A DNA stretch of 64,000 nucleotides from Ramlibacter henchirensis (GCF_004682015.1 NZ_SMLM01000004.1:1-64000), one strand, 5' to 3'; shown: positions 8,945-20,227, numbered from the stretch's first letter. Program-made: numbers and translations. Notes: a model not told the origin generated them from the letters alone.

Positions 8945-9943
8945 ATGCCCCCAACGCCCAACGTCGTCGTCGCGGGAGGCGCCGGCTACATCGGCTCGCA
9001 CATGGTGCGGATGCTGCGCGAAAGCGGCTTTCGCCCGATCGTCGTCGACAACCTGGCCACCGGCCACCGCGAAGCCGCAGGCCAGGAACTGCTCAAGGTC
9101 GGCGACATCGGCGACCGTGAATTCATGGGCGCCATCCTGCGCGAATACCAGCCGCAGTGCGTGATGCATTTCGCCGCCTCCAGCCTGGTCGGCGAGTCCA
9201 TGACGAAGCCGGGCAAGTACTGGCGCAACAACCTGGTGCAGACGCTGAACCTGCTGGACACGATGCTGGAGCACGGCGTGCGGCAGTTCATCTTCTCGTC
9301 GACCGCGGCCACCTACGGCAACCCGCAGGAGGTGCCGATCCCCGAGCGGCACCCGACGCGGCCGATCAATCCCTACGGCCACAGCAAGCTCGCGGTGGAA
9401 TACGCGCTGGAGGACTACAGCGTGGCCCACGGCCTGCGCTCGATCTCCCTGCGCTACTTCAATGCCGCCGGCGCGCACCCGGACGCCTCGATCGGCGAGC
9501 GGCATGAGCCCGAGACGCACCTGATCCCACTAGTGCTGCAGGTCGCTTCCGGCCGGCGCGAGTTCATCTCGCGCTTCGGCTCCAAGCACGCCACGCCGGA
9601 CGGTTCGTGCCTGCGTGACTACATCCACGTGCAGGACCTGTGCGCGGCGCACCTCGCAGCGCTGCGCAAGCTGGAAGGCGGCGCCGAGACCACGGTCTAC
9701 AACCTGGGCAACGGCCGCGGCCATTCCGTCAACGAAGTGATCGAGGCGGCGCGCCGCGTGACGGGACACCCGATCCCGGTGCGCGACGACCCACCGCGCC
9801 CCGGCGACCCGCCGGTGCTGGTGGCCGATGCCGCGCGGGCGAGGGCCGAGCTGGGCTGGACACCGCAGTACGAAGACCTGGACACCATCATCGCCCACGC
9901 CTGGCAATGGGAGCGCAAGCTCCACCAGGCCGGGAAGGCGTGA
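8945..9943 (+). CDS. galE: UDP-glucose 4-epimerase GalE
   Basis: 332 residues from ATG 8945. The NAD-binding loop GGAGYIGSH starts at residue 10, followed by DNLATGH. The catalytic serine/threonine region is FSSTAATYG, the catalytic pair lies in NPYGHSK (YxxxK), and the C-terminal region has the GalE signature RDYIHVQDL. The enzyme interconverts UDP-glucose and UDP-galactose for surface polysaccharide. There is no Shine-Dalgarno sequence before the ATG, so a very short or absent leader is possible. Its TGA overlaps the GTG start of the MsbA-like gene, suggesting use in the same lipopolysaccharide operon. Confidence 0.93.
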   Translation: MPPTPNVVVAGGAGYIGSHMVRMLRESGFRPIVVDNLATGHREAAGQELLKVGDIGDREFMGAILREYQPQCVMHFAASSLVGESMTKPGKYWRNNLVQTLNLLDTMLEHGVRQFIFSSTAATYGNPQEVPIPERHPTRPINPYGHSKLAVEYALEDYSVAHGLRSISLRYFNAAGAHPDASIGERHEPETHLIPLVLQVASGRREFISRFGSKHATPDGSCLRDYIHVQDLCAAHLAALRKLEGGAETTVYNLGNGRGHSVNEVIEAARRVTGHPIPVRDDPPRPGDPPVLVADAARARAELGWTPQYEDLDTIIAHAWQWERKLHQAGKA

Positions 9944-11670
9944 CCCAGATAGATTTCAGCGCGGTTCGCTGGCTCGCGCCCTACTTCGGCGGCGCGAGCC
10001 GCCGCTTCTGGGCCATCGCGGCGCTGGCGACGGTGGTGTCGTCGGCCACCGAGCCGCTGGTGCCGGCGTTGATCAAGCCCTTGCTCGACCGAGGCTTCCG
10101 TCCGGGCGGCATCGACCTGTGGATGGTGCCGGCCAGCCTCTTGCTGCTGTTCGCGGTTCGCGGCACCGCCGGTTTCATCGCCGACCTGGCGCTGGCCCGC
10201 ATCACGCAGGACGGCCTGCTCGCGCTGCGCAAGGCCATGTTCGCGCGCGTGCTGGACGCGCGGCTGTCTCTGTTCTCGCAGCAGAACGCCACCACGCTGT
10301 CGAACACCGTCGTCTTCGAGGTGCAGAACGGCGCCATGCTGCTGGTCAACTCGGTGATGGCGCTGGTCAAGGACAGCCTCGCACTGCTGGCCCTGCTGGT
10401 GTACCTGCTGTACCTGAACTGGAAGCTCACGCTGATCGTCTTCGCGATCGTGCCGGGCGTGGCGTTCATCATGCGCACGCTGTCGCGGCGCCTGTACCGC
10501 ATCGCGCGCAGCACGCAGACGGCCACCAACGACCTGGCCTACGTCGTCGAGGAGAACGTGCTCGCCGTGCGCGTGGTGCGCCTGCACGGCGCGCAGGAGG
10601 CGCAGGCCGGCCGCTTCACCGGCTTCAGCACGGCGCTGCGCCGGCTCGCCCTGAAATCTGCTGTCGCATCCGCCGCCATCACGCCGCTCACCCACATGCT
10701 CGCCGCCGGCGCGCTCTCCGCGGTGATCTGCGTCGCCCTGTGGCAGACGCGGGAGGGGCTGACGATCGGCACCTTCGCGTCCTTCATCACGGCCATGCTG
10801 ATGCTGATCGCACCGATCAAGCGGCTGTCGGAGGCGGCCAGCCCGATCGCGCGCGGCCTCGCGGCGGTGCAGCGCGCCATCGACCTGATCGAGCACACGC
10901 CGGCCGAGTCGGGCGGTCGGCATGCGCCGGGCCACTCCCGCGGCCACATCGAACTGCGCGAGGTGACGGTGCGTTATCGCGGCGACGCCGCGCCGGCGCT
11001 GGACCGCGTCAGCCTGGTGCTCGAACCCGGGCACACGGTGGCCCTGGTCGGGCCTTCCGGCTCGGGCAAGACCACGCTGGCCAACCTGCTGCCGCGGTTC
11101 GTCGTGCCGGACGACGGCGCGGTGCTGCTGGACGGACACGACGTGGCGGACTGGGACCTGCAGGCGCTGCGCGACCAGTTCGCGCTGGTCAGCCAGGACG
11201 TGGTGATGTTCAACGGCAGCCTGGCCACCAACATCACCATGGACGCGCCGATCGATCCCGAGAAGCTGCAGCGCTGCGTCGCGGCGGCCAATCTCCGGGA
11301 CCTGGTGGAGTCGCTGCCGGATGGCCTGGACACCGTCACCGGCCACAACGCGACGCAACTCTCAGGTGGCCAGCGGCAGCGCCTGGCCATCGCCCGCGCG
11401 CTGTACAAGGATGCGCCCATCCTGATCCTCGACGAGGCCACGTCGGCGCTGGACGCCGCGTCGGAACGCCTGGTGCAGGAAGCGCTCCAGCGGCTGATGG
11501 CCGGCCGCACGACGGTCGTCATCGCGCACCGGCTCTCGACGATCGAGCACGCCGACCAGGTCGTGGTGCTCGAGCAAGGCCGTGTCGCGGAGACCGGCAC
11601 GCACCAGGAACTTCTGGCGCGCGGCGGGCTGTACGCCCACCTGCACGCGCTGCAGCAGGGGGCGGGATGA
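9940..11670 (+). CDS. msbA: lipid A/LPS exporter MsbA-type ABC transporter
   Basis: 576 residues from GTG 9940, inside the galE stop (GTGA overlap). The N-terminal half is an exporter transmembrane domain with about six helices. The C-terminal ATPase has Walker A GPSGSGKTT, signature [15 protein letters not shown] and Walker B ILILDEATSALD, followed by the H-loop IAHRLSTIEHAD. The size and half-transporter layout fit MsbA, which flips lipid A-core across the inner membrane. Three overlapping genes for glycan assembly support that. Transport of another lipid-linked glycan is an alternative. Confidence 0.88.
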   Translation: MTQIDFSAVRWLAPYFGGASRRFWAIAALATVVSSATEPLVPALIKPLLDRGFRPGGIDLWMVPASLLLLFAVRGTAGFIADLALARITQDGLLALRKAMFARVLDARLSLFSQQNATTLSNTVVFEVQNGAMLLVNSVMALVKDSLALLALLVYLLYLNWKLTLIVFAIVPGVAFIMRTLSRRLYRIARSTQTATNDLAYVVEENVLAVRVVRLHGAQEAQAGRFTGFSTALRRLALKSAVASAAITPLTHMLAAGALSAVICVALWQTREGLTIGTFASFITAMLMLIAPIKRLSEAASPIARGLAAVQRAIDLIEHTPAESGGRHAPGHSRGHIELREVTVRYRGDAAPALDRVSLVLEPGHTVALVGPSGSGKTTLANLLPRFVVPDDGAVLLDGHDVADWDLQALRDQFALVSQDVVMFNGSLATNITMDAPIDPEKLQRCVAAANLRDLVESLPDGLDTVTGHNATQLSGGQRQRLAIARALYKDAPILILDEATSALDAASERLVQEALQRLMAGRTTVVIAHRLSTIEHADQVVVLEQGRVAETGTHQELLARGGLYAHLHALQQGAG

Positions 11671-12941
11671 TCGCGCAAGCGCCAACCGGGGCGCGGTCCC
11701 CGCAGTGGCTTCAGACGCTGCGCCGCCCGCCGGCACCTGCCGTGGTGCGGGTGGGCGGTTGGCGCGACGCTGCCATGCAAGCCGCGATGGCGGGACTGGG
11801 GTTCGTGCTGCCTTTCTCGCCCGCAGGAGTGGCCTGGTTCATGGCGGCGCTGCTCGTGGTCGCGCTGTGTTCGCTGCGTCATGTCTCGCGCACCGCCGCC
11901 TGGCGCGAGCCGACAGCCGCCATCGGCCTGCTGCTGTTCGCCTACATCGCGCTGCACACGGCCGTCGCGGGCCCGTGGACTCTGGCGAGCGTGGGAAGCG
12001 TCAACAAGTACCACGAGCTGCTGTTCTTCCCGGTGCTGCTGGCGTTGTTCGCCGCCACGTCGCGTCCGCGAGCCTTCCTGTGGGGCCTGGGCGCCGGCAC
12101 GCTGGCCTACGCGCTGGCGCATTGGGTCGCGCCGTGGTTCCCCGCGCTCTCGCAGGAGCTGGCGCCCAAGAGGATCTCGGCGGGTTTCTGCCTGGCCCTG
12201 GCGGCCTACCTGATGCTGCACCAGGGCGGCCGCTTCGCCTGGATGTGGCGCGGCATCGCGGCCGTGCTCGCGGCGACGGTGCTGTTCCGCATCGAAGGGC
12301 GCACCGGTCACGTCGTCTTGATGCTCCTGGCCATCGCTTCGGTGTGGAACCTGCGGCCGGGCCGCTGGCGGATGCCTGCGGCCGTGGGGGCCTGCGTCGC
12401 GCTCGTGCTGGTGGCCTTCAACGCGCCTCCAGTGCAAACGCGCATGAAGGAGACGCTGTCGGGGCTGTCGACCATGCGCATGGGCGCCGAGACCTCGACG
12501 AGCATCCGCCTGGCGCTGCTGGCCAACGGCTGGACGATTGCCGCCGCACACCAGCCGCTGGGGGTCGGCTTCAGCCGCTACGCCGAGTTCCATGAGCCTG
12601 TCGCTCGCCGGAGGCTGGCGCAGGAACCGGACTGGAATCCGCAGAAGGCCTCCTGGGAGGTGTTCGCGAACAACCCGCACAACGAATACCTGATGCAGCT
12701 GGCCTGCGGCGGCGTCCCGGCGCTGGCGCTGCTGCTGGCCTGGATCGCGGCGGCCGCGTTCCGCCGCGACGCGTCGGGCCGCGCGCCGCCCGCGCTCACC
12801 GGCCTGGTGCTCGCGTTCGCGGTGGGCTGCCTGTTCAACTCGCTCGTGATGGACTTCGTCGAAGGCCACTTCTACACGGTGGTGCTGGCGTGGCTGCTCG
12901 CGGGTGAACGCCGCGCCGCGGCGCCGCCGCCAGTGTCATGA
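11667..12941 (+). CDS. O-antigen ligase-like membrane protein (Wzy_C family)
   Basis: 424 residues, mostly hydrophobic, with about 10-12 membrane segments. The large periplasmic loop carries the Wzy_C/WaaL signature NNPHNEYLMQLACGG near residues 332-346. Family members join O-antigen or other glycans to the lipid A-core (WaaL) or polymerise repeat units (Wzy). These two roles are hard to separate by sequence. The ATG overlaps the msbA stop (ATGA), and its own stop overlaps the next start. Context with MsbA and a heptosyltransferase favours a ligase acting on core lipopolysaccharide. Confidence 0.8.
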   Translation: MIAQAPTGARSPQWLQTLRRPPAPAVVRVGGWRDAAMQAAMAGLGFVLPFSPAGVAWFMAALLVVALCSLRHVSRTAAWREPTAAIGLLLFAYIALHTAVAGPWTLASVGSVNKYHELLFFPVLLALFAATSRPRAFLWGLGAGTLAYALAHWVAPWFPALSQELAPKRISAGFCLALAAYLMLHQGGRFAWMWRGIAAVLAATVLFRIEGRTGHVVLMLLAIASVWNLRPGRWRMPAAVGACVALVLVAFNAPPVQTRMKETLSGLSTMRMGAETSTSIRLALLANGWTIAAAHQPLGVGFSRYAEFHEPVARRRLAQEPDWNPQKASWEVFANNPHNEYLMQLACGGVPALALLLAWIAAAAFRRDASGRAPPALTGLVLAFAVGCLFNSLVMDFVEGHFYTVVLAWLLAGERRAAAPPPVS

Positions 12942-14044
12942 ACCGCATCCTGGTCGTCTGTACGCGCCAGATCGGCGACGTGCTGCTGACCACGCCGCTG
13001 GTGCGCGCCGCGCGACGCCGCTGGCCGCAGGCGCAGGTCGACGTGCTCGGCTTCTCCGGCACGCTGGGCATGCTGCGCGGCAATGCAGACATCCACGAGC
13101 TGATCGAAATGCCGGCCCGCCCCGGCTTGTCCGGGCTGTACGCGTTCGCAAGGCGCCTGTGGCGGCGCTACGACCTGGCCCTGGTGACGCTGCCGAGCGA
13201 CCGCGCCCACCTGATCGCGTGGATCGCGGCACGGCAACGCAGCGGCGTGCTGCCGGAACACGGCGGCAGCAACTGGTGGAAGCGCCTGCTGCTGGACCAC
13301 GCGGTCGTCGGCACCGGCGACGAAGGCAGCCGGCACGCGGTGCAGGAGAAGCTCGAACTGCTGGCGCCCTGGGTCGAGCGGCCTGAAACACCTGCGGTTT
13401 CCGCGCCTGCCGGCGCCCCGCTGCCCGCTGATCTTCAAGCGGCATTGCGCGAGCGGCCCGTCGTCGTCCACGTGCCCTCGATGTGGCCCTACAAGCAATG
13501 GGCGCCGGAGAAGTACGCGCAGGTCGTCAGGACATTGCTCGACCGCGGGCACCAGGTGGTGCTGACCGGCGGGCCGGGAGCGCGCGACCGTGAATGCATC
13601 GGGCCGGTTCGCTCGATCGCGGCGGCTCCCGCACTGCTGGACGCATCGGGCCGGCTGGACTTCAACCAGCTCGTCACCCTGCTGCAGCGCGCTTCGCTCT
13701 ACATCGGACCGGACACTTCCGTGTCGCACCTGGCCGCCGCGGCCGGCACGCCGACACTGGCGATCTTCGGCCCCACCAATCCGCAGCGCTGGGCGCCGTG
13801 GCCCGGGCGGCCGGGCGAACAGCCGGTGCATTTCCAGCGCCGCGCGCTCGAGCAGTCGGTGGGCAACGTCACCCTGCTCCAGGCGGAACTTCCCTGCGTG
13901 CCCTGCAGCAAGGCGGGTTGCGAGGACCACCGGCAAAGCCGCAGCGATTGCCTGATCGCGATCACGCCGGAGCGGGTGACCGAAGCGGCGCTCAGGATGC
14001 TGGGGGAGAAGGCAAGCCCTGGATCCGCGCCCGCGCGGGGATGA
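12938..14044 (+). CDS. family 9 glycosyltransferase (heptosyltransferase-like, WaaF/WaaC family)
   Basis: 368 residues. The GT-B fold starts with ILVVCTRQIGDVLLTTPLVRA, typical of ADP-heptose:LPS heptosyltransferases. The C-terminal donor site has VVLTGGPGARDRE and YIGPDTSVSHLAAAAGTPTLAIFGPTNP. The family adds heptose to inner-core lipopolysaccharide. The ATG overlaps the preceding stop (ATGA). The last nine codons (SPGSAPARG) coincide with a GC-rich palindrome at 14018-14046 and are probably not native family sequence. The exact acceptor is unknown. Confidence 0.85.
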   Translation: MNRILVVCTRQIGDVLLTTPLVRAARRRWPQAQVDVLGFSGTLGMLRGNADIHELIEMPARPGLSGLYAFARRLWRRYDLALVTLPSDRAHLIAWIAARQRSGVLPEHGGSNWWKRLLLDHAVVGTGDEGSRHAVQEKLELLAPWVERPETPAVSAPAGAPLPADLQAALRERPVVVHVPSMWPYKQWAPEKYAQVVRTLLDRGHQVVLTGGPGARDRECIGPVRSIAAAPALLDASGRLDFNQLVTLLQRASLYIGPDTSVSHLAAAAGTPTLAIFGPTNPQRWAPWPGRPGEQPVHFQRRALEQSVGNVTLLQAELPCVPCSKAGCEDHRQSRSDCLIAITPERVTEAALRMLGEKASPGSAPARG

Positions 14045-14046
14045 CG
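14018..14046. repeat. GC-rich extragenic-type palindrome overlapping a gene end
   Basis: The block contains GGATCCGCGCCCGCGCGG followed by GGATGACG. The inner arms CCGCGC and GCGCGG pair around CC. The same wording (GGATCC...GCGCGGGGATGACG) is familiar as a dispersed short repeat in Burkholderiales and Xanthomonadales. Here it lies between convergent genes and supplies the last codons and stop of the GT9 gene. Only one copy of this type is present in the window. Confidence 0.45.
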
Positions 14047-14053
14047 CAGCCGG

Positions 14054-15535
<1,482 letters not shown>

Positions 15536-15606
15536 TCTTGCTGAGCTCCTCGGGGCGGGGACAGGATACCTCAGGCCATTACACCCGGGCGCCCTCCCGC
15601 CCCGCC

Positions 15607-15678
15607 TTGGATCCCCTTTCGCGCCCCGACCTCGAATTCCTCCAGGGCGGCGGCGCCATGGGCGAGCGCATGCGGGCG
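15607..15678 (+). pseudogene. 5' remnant of a PAS-type sensor kinase gene
   Basis: A TTG at 15607 opens a short frame whose first 24 codons include RPDLEFLQGGGAMGERMRA. This wording resembles the very start of many proteobacterial hybrid sensor kinases, which continue with a DWS-x-TPLG block. Here the similarity stops after MRA and the maf stop codon follows at once. It lies on the opposite strand to rng and maf in their 155-base gap. The match is by memory of the family, so the call is tentative. Confidence 0.35.
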
Positions 15679-15690
15679 TGCGCCGGCCGG

Positions 15691-16293
15691 TTAAGCCGCG
15701 ATACCGCACGCGCGCAGCAATTGCGCGGTCTCGTGCAGCGGCAGTCCCATGATCCCGGGGTAGGAGCCGTTGATGCGCGTGATGAAGGCCGCGGCGCGGC
15801 CTTGCACCGCATACGCGCCGGCCTTGCCCATCGGCTCGCCCGTGGCGACGTACTCGCGGATCTGCCGCGGCGAGAGGGCCGCGAACGTCACGCGCGAATC
15901 GCTCAAGGCTTCATGACGCCGCGAGCCGTTCTGCAGCGCGACCGCGGTGAGCACCCGGTGCGTGGACCCGGAGAGCTCGCGCAGCATGCGGGCGGCATCG
16001 CGCTCGTCTTCGGGCTTGCCGTAGATCGTCCGGCCCAGCGCCACCGTGGTGTCGGAGCAGAGCACCGGCGCGCGCGGCAGGCCGCGACGCCGCAGGCGCT
16101 GCGCCGCCGCATCGAGCTTGAGCCCGGTCACGCGCCTGACGTAGCGCGCGGGCGCCTCGCCGGGGAGCACCGCTTCGATCGCCTCCGTGTCCTCATCGTC
16201 GTCGGGCAGCAGCAGTTCGTAGCGCACGCCGAGCTGCTCGAGCAGTTGCCGACGCCGCGGGCTCTGGGACGCGAGGTAGATGAAGTCACTCAC
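15691..16293 (-). CDS. maf: Maf-type nucleotide pyrophosphatase (dTTP/UTP, YhdE-like)
   Basis: 200 residues. The N-terminal [15 protein letters not shown], the catalytic SDTTVALG and the C-terminal [15 protein letters not shown] are all Maf hallmarks. The DTTVALG and KAGAYAVQG wording fits the YhdE group that hydrolyses dTTP and UTP, limiting incorporation of modified nucleotides. The gene overlaps the 3' end of rlmH by 8 bases and is likely co-translated with it. Confidence 0.92.
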   Translation of the reverse strand: MSDFIYLASQSPRRRQLLEQLGVRYELLLPDDDEDTEAIEAVLPGEAPARYVRRVTGLKLDAAAQRLRRRGLPRAPVLCSDTTVALGRTIYGKPEDERDAARMLRELSGSTHRVLTAVALQNGSRRHEALSDSRVTFAALSPRQIREYVATGEPMGKAGAYAVQGRAAAFITRINGSYPGIMGLPLHETAQLLRACGIAA

Positions 16294-16753
16294 GGTGGTA
16301 CGGATGCCCCGCGTTGACCGACCATGCCCGGTAGAGCTGCTCGGCGAGCAGCACCCGGACCATCGCGTGCGGCAGCGTGAGGTCCGACAGGCGGATGCGC
16401 TCGTGCGCCGCCGCGCGGAAAGCCGGATCGAGCCCGTCCGGGCCGCCGATCACCAGCGCCACGTCGGCCGCGTCCAGTTGCCAGGCCTTGAGCTTGGCTG
16501 CGAGCGCCGTGGTGTTCAGCGAAGCACCGCGTTCATCGAGGGCGACGATGCGCGCGCCGCGCGGGATCGCCGCCTCGATGCGCTCGCGTTCGGCGGCCAG
16601 CAGCTGTTCGGTGGTGCGCGAGCCGCGCGGCTCGGTCTTCACGGCCTTGAGTTCCAGACGCAGCTCGGGCGGGAAGCGCTTGGCGTAGTCGTCCCAGGCC
16701 GTGGCCGCCCAGTCGGGCACGCGCTGCCCCACCGCGACCACGACCAGCCTCAT
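16286..16753 (-). CDS. rlmH: 23S rRNA (pseudouridine1915-N3)-methyltransferase RlmH
   Basis: 155 residues, the same length as the E. coli enzyme. This is a SPOUT-fold methyltransferase with LVVVAVGQ at the start, the cofactor knot [11 protein letters not shown], and the C-terminal [21 protein letters not shown] and NAGHPYHRE. It modifies helix 69 of 23S rRNA after 70S assembly. The ATG overlaps the TGA of rsfS (ATGA), and the pairing of rsfS with rlmH is conserved in many bacteria. Confidence 0.96.
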   Translation of the reverse strand: MRLVVVAVGQRVPDWAATAWDDYAKRFPPELRLELKAVKTEPRGSRTTEQLLAAERERIEAAIPRGARIVALDERGASLNTTALAAKLKAWQLDAADVALVIGGPDGLDPAFRAAAHERIRLSDLTLPHAMVRVLLAEQLYRAWSVNAGHPYHRE

Positions 16754-17421
16754 GCCTTGCGCGCGGGGCTCTTGGCGGTGGTTTTCTTCGCGGCAGTCTT
16801 CTTCGCCGCCGTCTTCGCAGGCGCCTTCGCTGCGGTCTTCGAGGCGGGACGAGCCGCGGCCTTCTTCGCGGGCGACTTGGCCGGCGGCCTGGCCGGCGCC
16901 TTCGCAGCAGCCTTCTTCGCTGGTGCCTTGGGCTTCTCCGCCCTCTCGGCGTGCAGCGCCGCCGACCGGGCCGCACTGCTGCGCCTCAGGCTCGTCTTGG
17001 CGGGGACCTTCTTCGCGGCGGCCGGAGCGGGCGAGGCATTGAACGGCCTGGGCGCGCCGAACTTCACGCGCACCGGCTTGTCGCCCCAGATCTCTTCCAG
17101 GTGGTAGTAGTTGCGGATGGCCGGCTGCATGATGTGCGCGACCGCGGCGCCGCAGTCGACGATGATCCATTCGCCGTTGTCCTCGCCCTCGACACGGGGC
17201 TTCGGAAAGCCCGCTTCACGCACCGCGTCGCGCACGCTGGCCGCCAGCGCCTTGGTCTGGCGGTTCGACGTGCCGGAGGCCACGATCACCCGCTCGAACA
17301 GCGGCGAGAGGTGCTCCGTGTTGAAAACCTGGATGTCCTGCGCTTTGACGTCCTCCAGTCCATCGACGATGGCTCGCTGGAGCCGCTGGGTGTCCTTCTT
17401 CGCGCTGCTTTCTTGGGTCAT
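16750..17421 (-). CDS. rsfS: ribosomal silencing factor RsfS with histone-H1-like tail
   Basis: 223 residues. The first 115 or so form the RsfS/Iojap domain ([64 protein letters not shown]). RsfS binds ribosomal protein L14 and blocks subunit joining in starvation. Usual RsfS proteins end there. Here about 100 more residues consist almost only of Ala, Lys, Pro, Arg and Ser in repeats such as [10 protein letters not shown] and [11 protein letters not shown]. The tail is in frame and ends exactly in the ATGA overlap with rlmH, so it is not a frameshift product. Nucleic-acid or ribosome binding by the tail is an inference. Confidence 0.92.
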   Translation of the reverse strand: MTQESSAKKDTQRLQRAIVDGLEDVKAQDIQVFNTEHLSPLFERVIVASGTSNRQTKALAASVRDAVREAGFPKPRVEGEDNGEWIIVDCGAAVAHIMQPAIRNYYHLEEIWGDKPVRVKFGAPRPFNASPAPAAAKKVPAKTSLRRSSAARSAALHAERAEKPKAPAKKAAAKAPARPPAKSPAKKAAARPASKTAAKAPAKTAAKKTAAKKTTAKSPARKA

Positions 17422-18038
17422 CAGGTCTTCGGATAGAGATGGTTCTGGGCAATATAACGTGCGACGCCGGGGGGAACCAGATGATCGATCCCCTGCCCGG
17501 CCGCGGCCAGCGCGCGCACCTGCGTCGCGCTGACGGGCATGTTCGGCAGCTCGACAGCCGCCACGCGCGCGCCCGGCAGCGTGGTGGTGTCGAAGGGTGG
17601 CGCATCCGGGTCGGGCCGCGCACGCGCGGCGACCGCGATGGTGGCCAGCTTCAGGATCTCGCCGCTCTCGCGCCAGCTGTGGAGCGCCTCCGCCTGGTCG
17701 GCGCCGATCACGAGCAGCAGCTCGGCACGCGGGAATTCGGCGTGGAGCTGGCGCAGGGTGTCGATGGTGTAGGTGGGGCCGGCCCGGCGCAGTTCGCGGT
17801 CATCGACCACGGCGTGCGGCACTTGCGCGAACGCTTCACGCGCCATCGCGAGGCGGTGCGCGCCTTCGGTGAGCGCGCGCGACTTGTGCCAGGCCTGCCC
17901 GGTGGGCAGCACGCGGAGCTGGTCGAGCCGAAGTTGCTCGACGGCCGCGCGCGCGAGCGCGACGTGCGCCAGGTGCGGCGGATCGAAGGCGCCGCCGAAG
18001 ATGCCCAGGCGTGACGGTTGCGCGGCGGCGGTGTTCAA
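17421..18038 (-). CDS. nadD: nicotinate-nucleotide adenylyltransferase NadD
   Basis: 205 residues from a TTG at 18038 with GGGAG five bases before it; a GTG at 18044 is the alternative. The nucleotidyltransferase loop [14 protein letters not shown] contains the HxxH-type motif. [17 protein letters not shown] is typical of NadD, and the ISSTxxR-like motif reads [13 protein letters not shown]. It makes deamido-NAD from nicotinate mononucleotide and ATP. The start overlaps the hemF stop, and its TGA shares one base with the rsfS ATG. Confidence 0.93.
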   Translation of the reverse strand: MNTAAAQPSRLGIFGGAFDPPHLAHVALARAAVEQLRLDQLRVLPTGQAWHKSRALTEGAHRLAMAREAFAQVPHAVVDDRELRRAGPTYTIDTLRQLHAEFPRAELLLVIGADQAEALHSWRESGEILKLATIAVAARARPDPDAPPFDTTTLPGARVAAVELPNMPVSATQVRALAAAGQGIDHLVPPGVARYIAQNHLYPKT

Positions 18039-18946
18039 ACCCACTCCCGCGGCTGCAGGTACCGGGCGTAGAGCTGCGCCTCCGGCGTGCCGGGCGCCGG
18101 CTCCTGCCGGTAGGCCCAGCTGCATACCGGCGGCATCGAGAGCAGGATGGATTCGGTGCGGCCGCCCGACTGCAGGCCGAAGTGCGTGCCGCGGTCCCAC
18201 ACCAAATTGAACTCGACGTAGCGGCCGCGCCGGTAGAGCTGGAAGCTGCGTTCGCGCTCGCCATGGGCCGTGTCCTTGCGCCGCTCCAGGATCGGCAGGT
18301 ACGCGCCGGGGAAGCCGTCACCGACCGAGCGGATCAGCGCGAAGCCGCCCTCGAAGCCGAGCTCCGACACGTCGTCGAAGAAGATGCCGCCGACGCCGCG
18401 CTGCTCGTTGCGGTGCTTGAGGCAGAAGTAGTCGTCGCACCACTTCTTGAAGCGCGGATGCTTGTCGGGGCCGAAGGGCTCCAGCGCCTGCTTGCAGGCC
18501 GCGTGGAAGTGGATGGCGTCCTCGTCGAAGCCGTAGCAGGGCGTGAGGTCCATGCCGCCGCCGAACCAGAACGCGGGCTCGCCGCCCGCGGGCGCGGCCG
18601 AGATCATGCGGACGTTCATGTGCACCGTCGGCGCATACGGGTTGCGCGGATGGAAGACCAGCGAGACGCCCAGCGCCTCGAACGGCGCCCCCGCGAGTTC
18701 CGGCCGGTGCTGCGTGGCCGAGGGCGGCAGGCGCGGCCCGCGCACGTGCGAGAAGCCGCAGCCGGCCCGCTCGAGCACCGGCCCCTGCTCCAGGATCATG
18801 GTGATGCCGTTGCCCTGCAGGGGCTCCCCGGGCGCCTTCTCCCAGGCGTCGCGCAGGAACGGCGTGCCGTCGATGGCCGTGCAGGCCGAGGTGATGCGCT
18901 CCTGCAGGTCCAGCAGGTACGCGCGGACGGCGTCGACCTGCTGCAT
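18035..18946 (-). CDS. hemF: oxygen-dependent coproporphyrinogen III oxidase HemF
   Basis: 303 residues from ATG 18946; a GTG directly before it is also possible. Typical motifs are [47 protein letters not shown] and [21 protein letters not shown]. The enzyme decarboxylates coproporphyrinogen III to protoporphyrinogen IX with O2, so the organism makes heme aerobically. The start overlaps the purD stop (TGATG) and the 3' end overlaps nadD. Confidence 0.95.
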   Translation of the reverse strand: MQQVDAVRAYLLDLQERITSACTAIDGTPFLRDAWEKAPGEPLQGNGITMILEQGPVLERAGCGFSHVRGPRLPPSATQHRPELAGAPFEALGVSLVFHPRNPYAPTVHMNVRMISAAPAGGEPAFWFGGGMDLTPCYGFDEDAIHFHAACKQALEPFGPDKHPRFKKWCDDYFCLKHRNEQRGVGGIFFDDVSELGFEGGFALIRSVGDGFPGAYLPILERRKDTAHGERERSFQLYRRGRYVEFNLVWDRGTHFGLQSGGRTESILLSMPPVCSWAYRQEPAPGTPEAQLYARYLQPREWV

Positions 18947-20226
18947 CACCCGCGCACGGCCCGGTGGCCGATGTCCCTGCGGTACTGGGCACCGTCGAAG
19001 CGGATGCCCTTGACCACTTCATAGACTCGCTGCTGTGCGGCCTTGACCGTGTCGGCGAGCGCCGTGACGCACAGCACGCGGCCGCCCGAGGTGACGAGGT
19101 CCTTGCCGCGCGTGGCGGTGCCCGCATGGAACACCACTGCGTCCTCGGTCTCGCGCGGCAGCCCGCTGATCGCGTCGCCCTTGCGCGGGTTGAGCGGATA
19201 GCCGGCGGCGGCCATCACGACACCGAGCGCGGTGCGGCGGTCCCAGTCCAGCTCCACCTGGTTCAGCGATCCCGAGGTTGCACACATGAGCACGTCGTAC
19301 AGGTCGGACTTCAGCCGCAGCAGGATGGGCTGCGTCTCGGGGTCGCCCATGCGGCAGTTGAATTCCAGCGTCTTGACCTGGCCCTTGCGGTCGACCATCA
19401 GGCCGGCGTAGAGGAAGCCGGTGTACGGGATGCCGTCCTTCTCCATGCCTCGCACGGTGGGCAGGATCACCTCTCGCATCGCGCGCGCATGAACGGCGGG
19501 CGTCACCACCGGCGCCGGCGAGTACGCGCCCATGCCGCCCGTGTTGGGGCCGGCATCGCCGTCCTGCAGGCGCTTGTGGTCCTGGCTGGTGGCCAGCGGC
19601 GTGACGTTGCGGCCGTCGCACAGGACGATGAAGCTCGCTTCCTCGCCCTGCAGGAACTCCTCGATCACCACGCGCGCGCCGCCTTCGTTGTGCGCCACGC
19701 CCAGCCGGTTGTCCAGAAGCATGAAGTCGATGGCCTCGTGCGCCTCGGCCGCGGTCATCGCGACCACCACACCCTTGCCGGCCGCCAGGCCGTCGGCCTT
19801 GACCACGATGGGCGCGCCCTGGCGGTCGACGTACGCGTGCGCCTCCCCGGGATCGGAGAAGGTCTGCCAGGCGGCGGTCGGGATGCCGTGCCGCTGCATG
19901 AACGCCTTGGAGAAGGCCTTGGAACTTTCCAGCTGCGCCGCGGCCTTGGTGGGGCCGAACACGCGCAGGCCGTGCGCGCGGAAGTCGTCCACCACGCCGG
20001 CGGCCAAAGGCGCCTCGGGGCCGACGACGGTCAGCGCGATCTTCTGCGCGAGCGCCCAGTCGCGCAGCGCCGCGATCTCGGTGATCGGCACGTTCTCCAG
20101 CCGGGGGTCCAGGTCCGTGCCGCCGTTGCCGGGCGCCACGTAGATCTTCTGGATCTTCTTCGATTGCGCCAGCTTCCAGGCCAGCGCATGTTCGCGGCCG
20201 CCGCCGCCGATGACGAGGACCTTCAT
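18946..20226 (-). CDS. purD: phosphoribosylamine-glycine ligase PurD
   Basis: 426 residues from ATG 20226. An ATP-grasp enzyme that makes glycinamide ribonucleotide in purine synthesis. [19 protein letters not shown] opens the N domain. [13 protein letters not shown] is the ATP-grasp loop, and [20 protein letters not shown] and [12 protein letters not shown] are family signatures. It starts one base after the yebC stop. Frames reaching further upstream of 20226 have no family sequence. Confidence 0.96.
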   Translation of the reverse strand: MKVLVIGGGGREHALAWKLAQSKKIQKIYVAPGNGGTDLDPRLENVPITEIAALRDWALAQKIALTVVGPEAPLAAGVVDDFRAHGLRVFGPTKAAAQLESSKAFSKAFMQRHGIPTAAWQTFSDPGEAHAYVDRQGAPIVVKADGLAAGKGVVVAMTAAEAHEAIDFMLLDNRLGVAHNEGGARVVIEEFLQGEEASFIVLCDGRNVTPLATSQDHKRLQDGDAGPNTGGMGAYSPAPVVTPAVHARAMREVILPTVRGMEKDGIPYTGFLYAGLMVDRKGQVKTLEFNCRMGDPETQPILLRLKSDLYDVLMCATSGSLNQVELDWDRRTALGVVMAAAGYPLNPRKGDAISGLPRETEDAVVFHAGTATRGKDLVTSGGRVLCVTALADTVKAAQQRVYEVVKGIRFDGAQYRRDIGHRAVRG

Positions 20227-20227
20227 G

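Noticed and set aside
9828..12941. A 1037-codon plus frame running through galE, msbA and the ligase gene
   Set aside because: Its first two thirds are a shadow of msbA; only the part from 11667 is a real protein, with its own ATG overlapping the msbA stop.
16750..17060. Frameshift or sequencing error producing the rsfS tail
   Set aside because: The tail is uniform in composition, in frame, and ends precisely in the ATGA overlap with rlmH.
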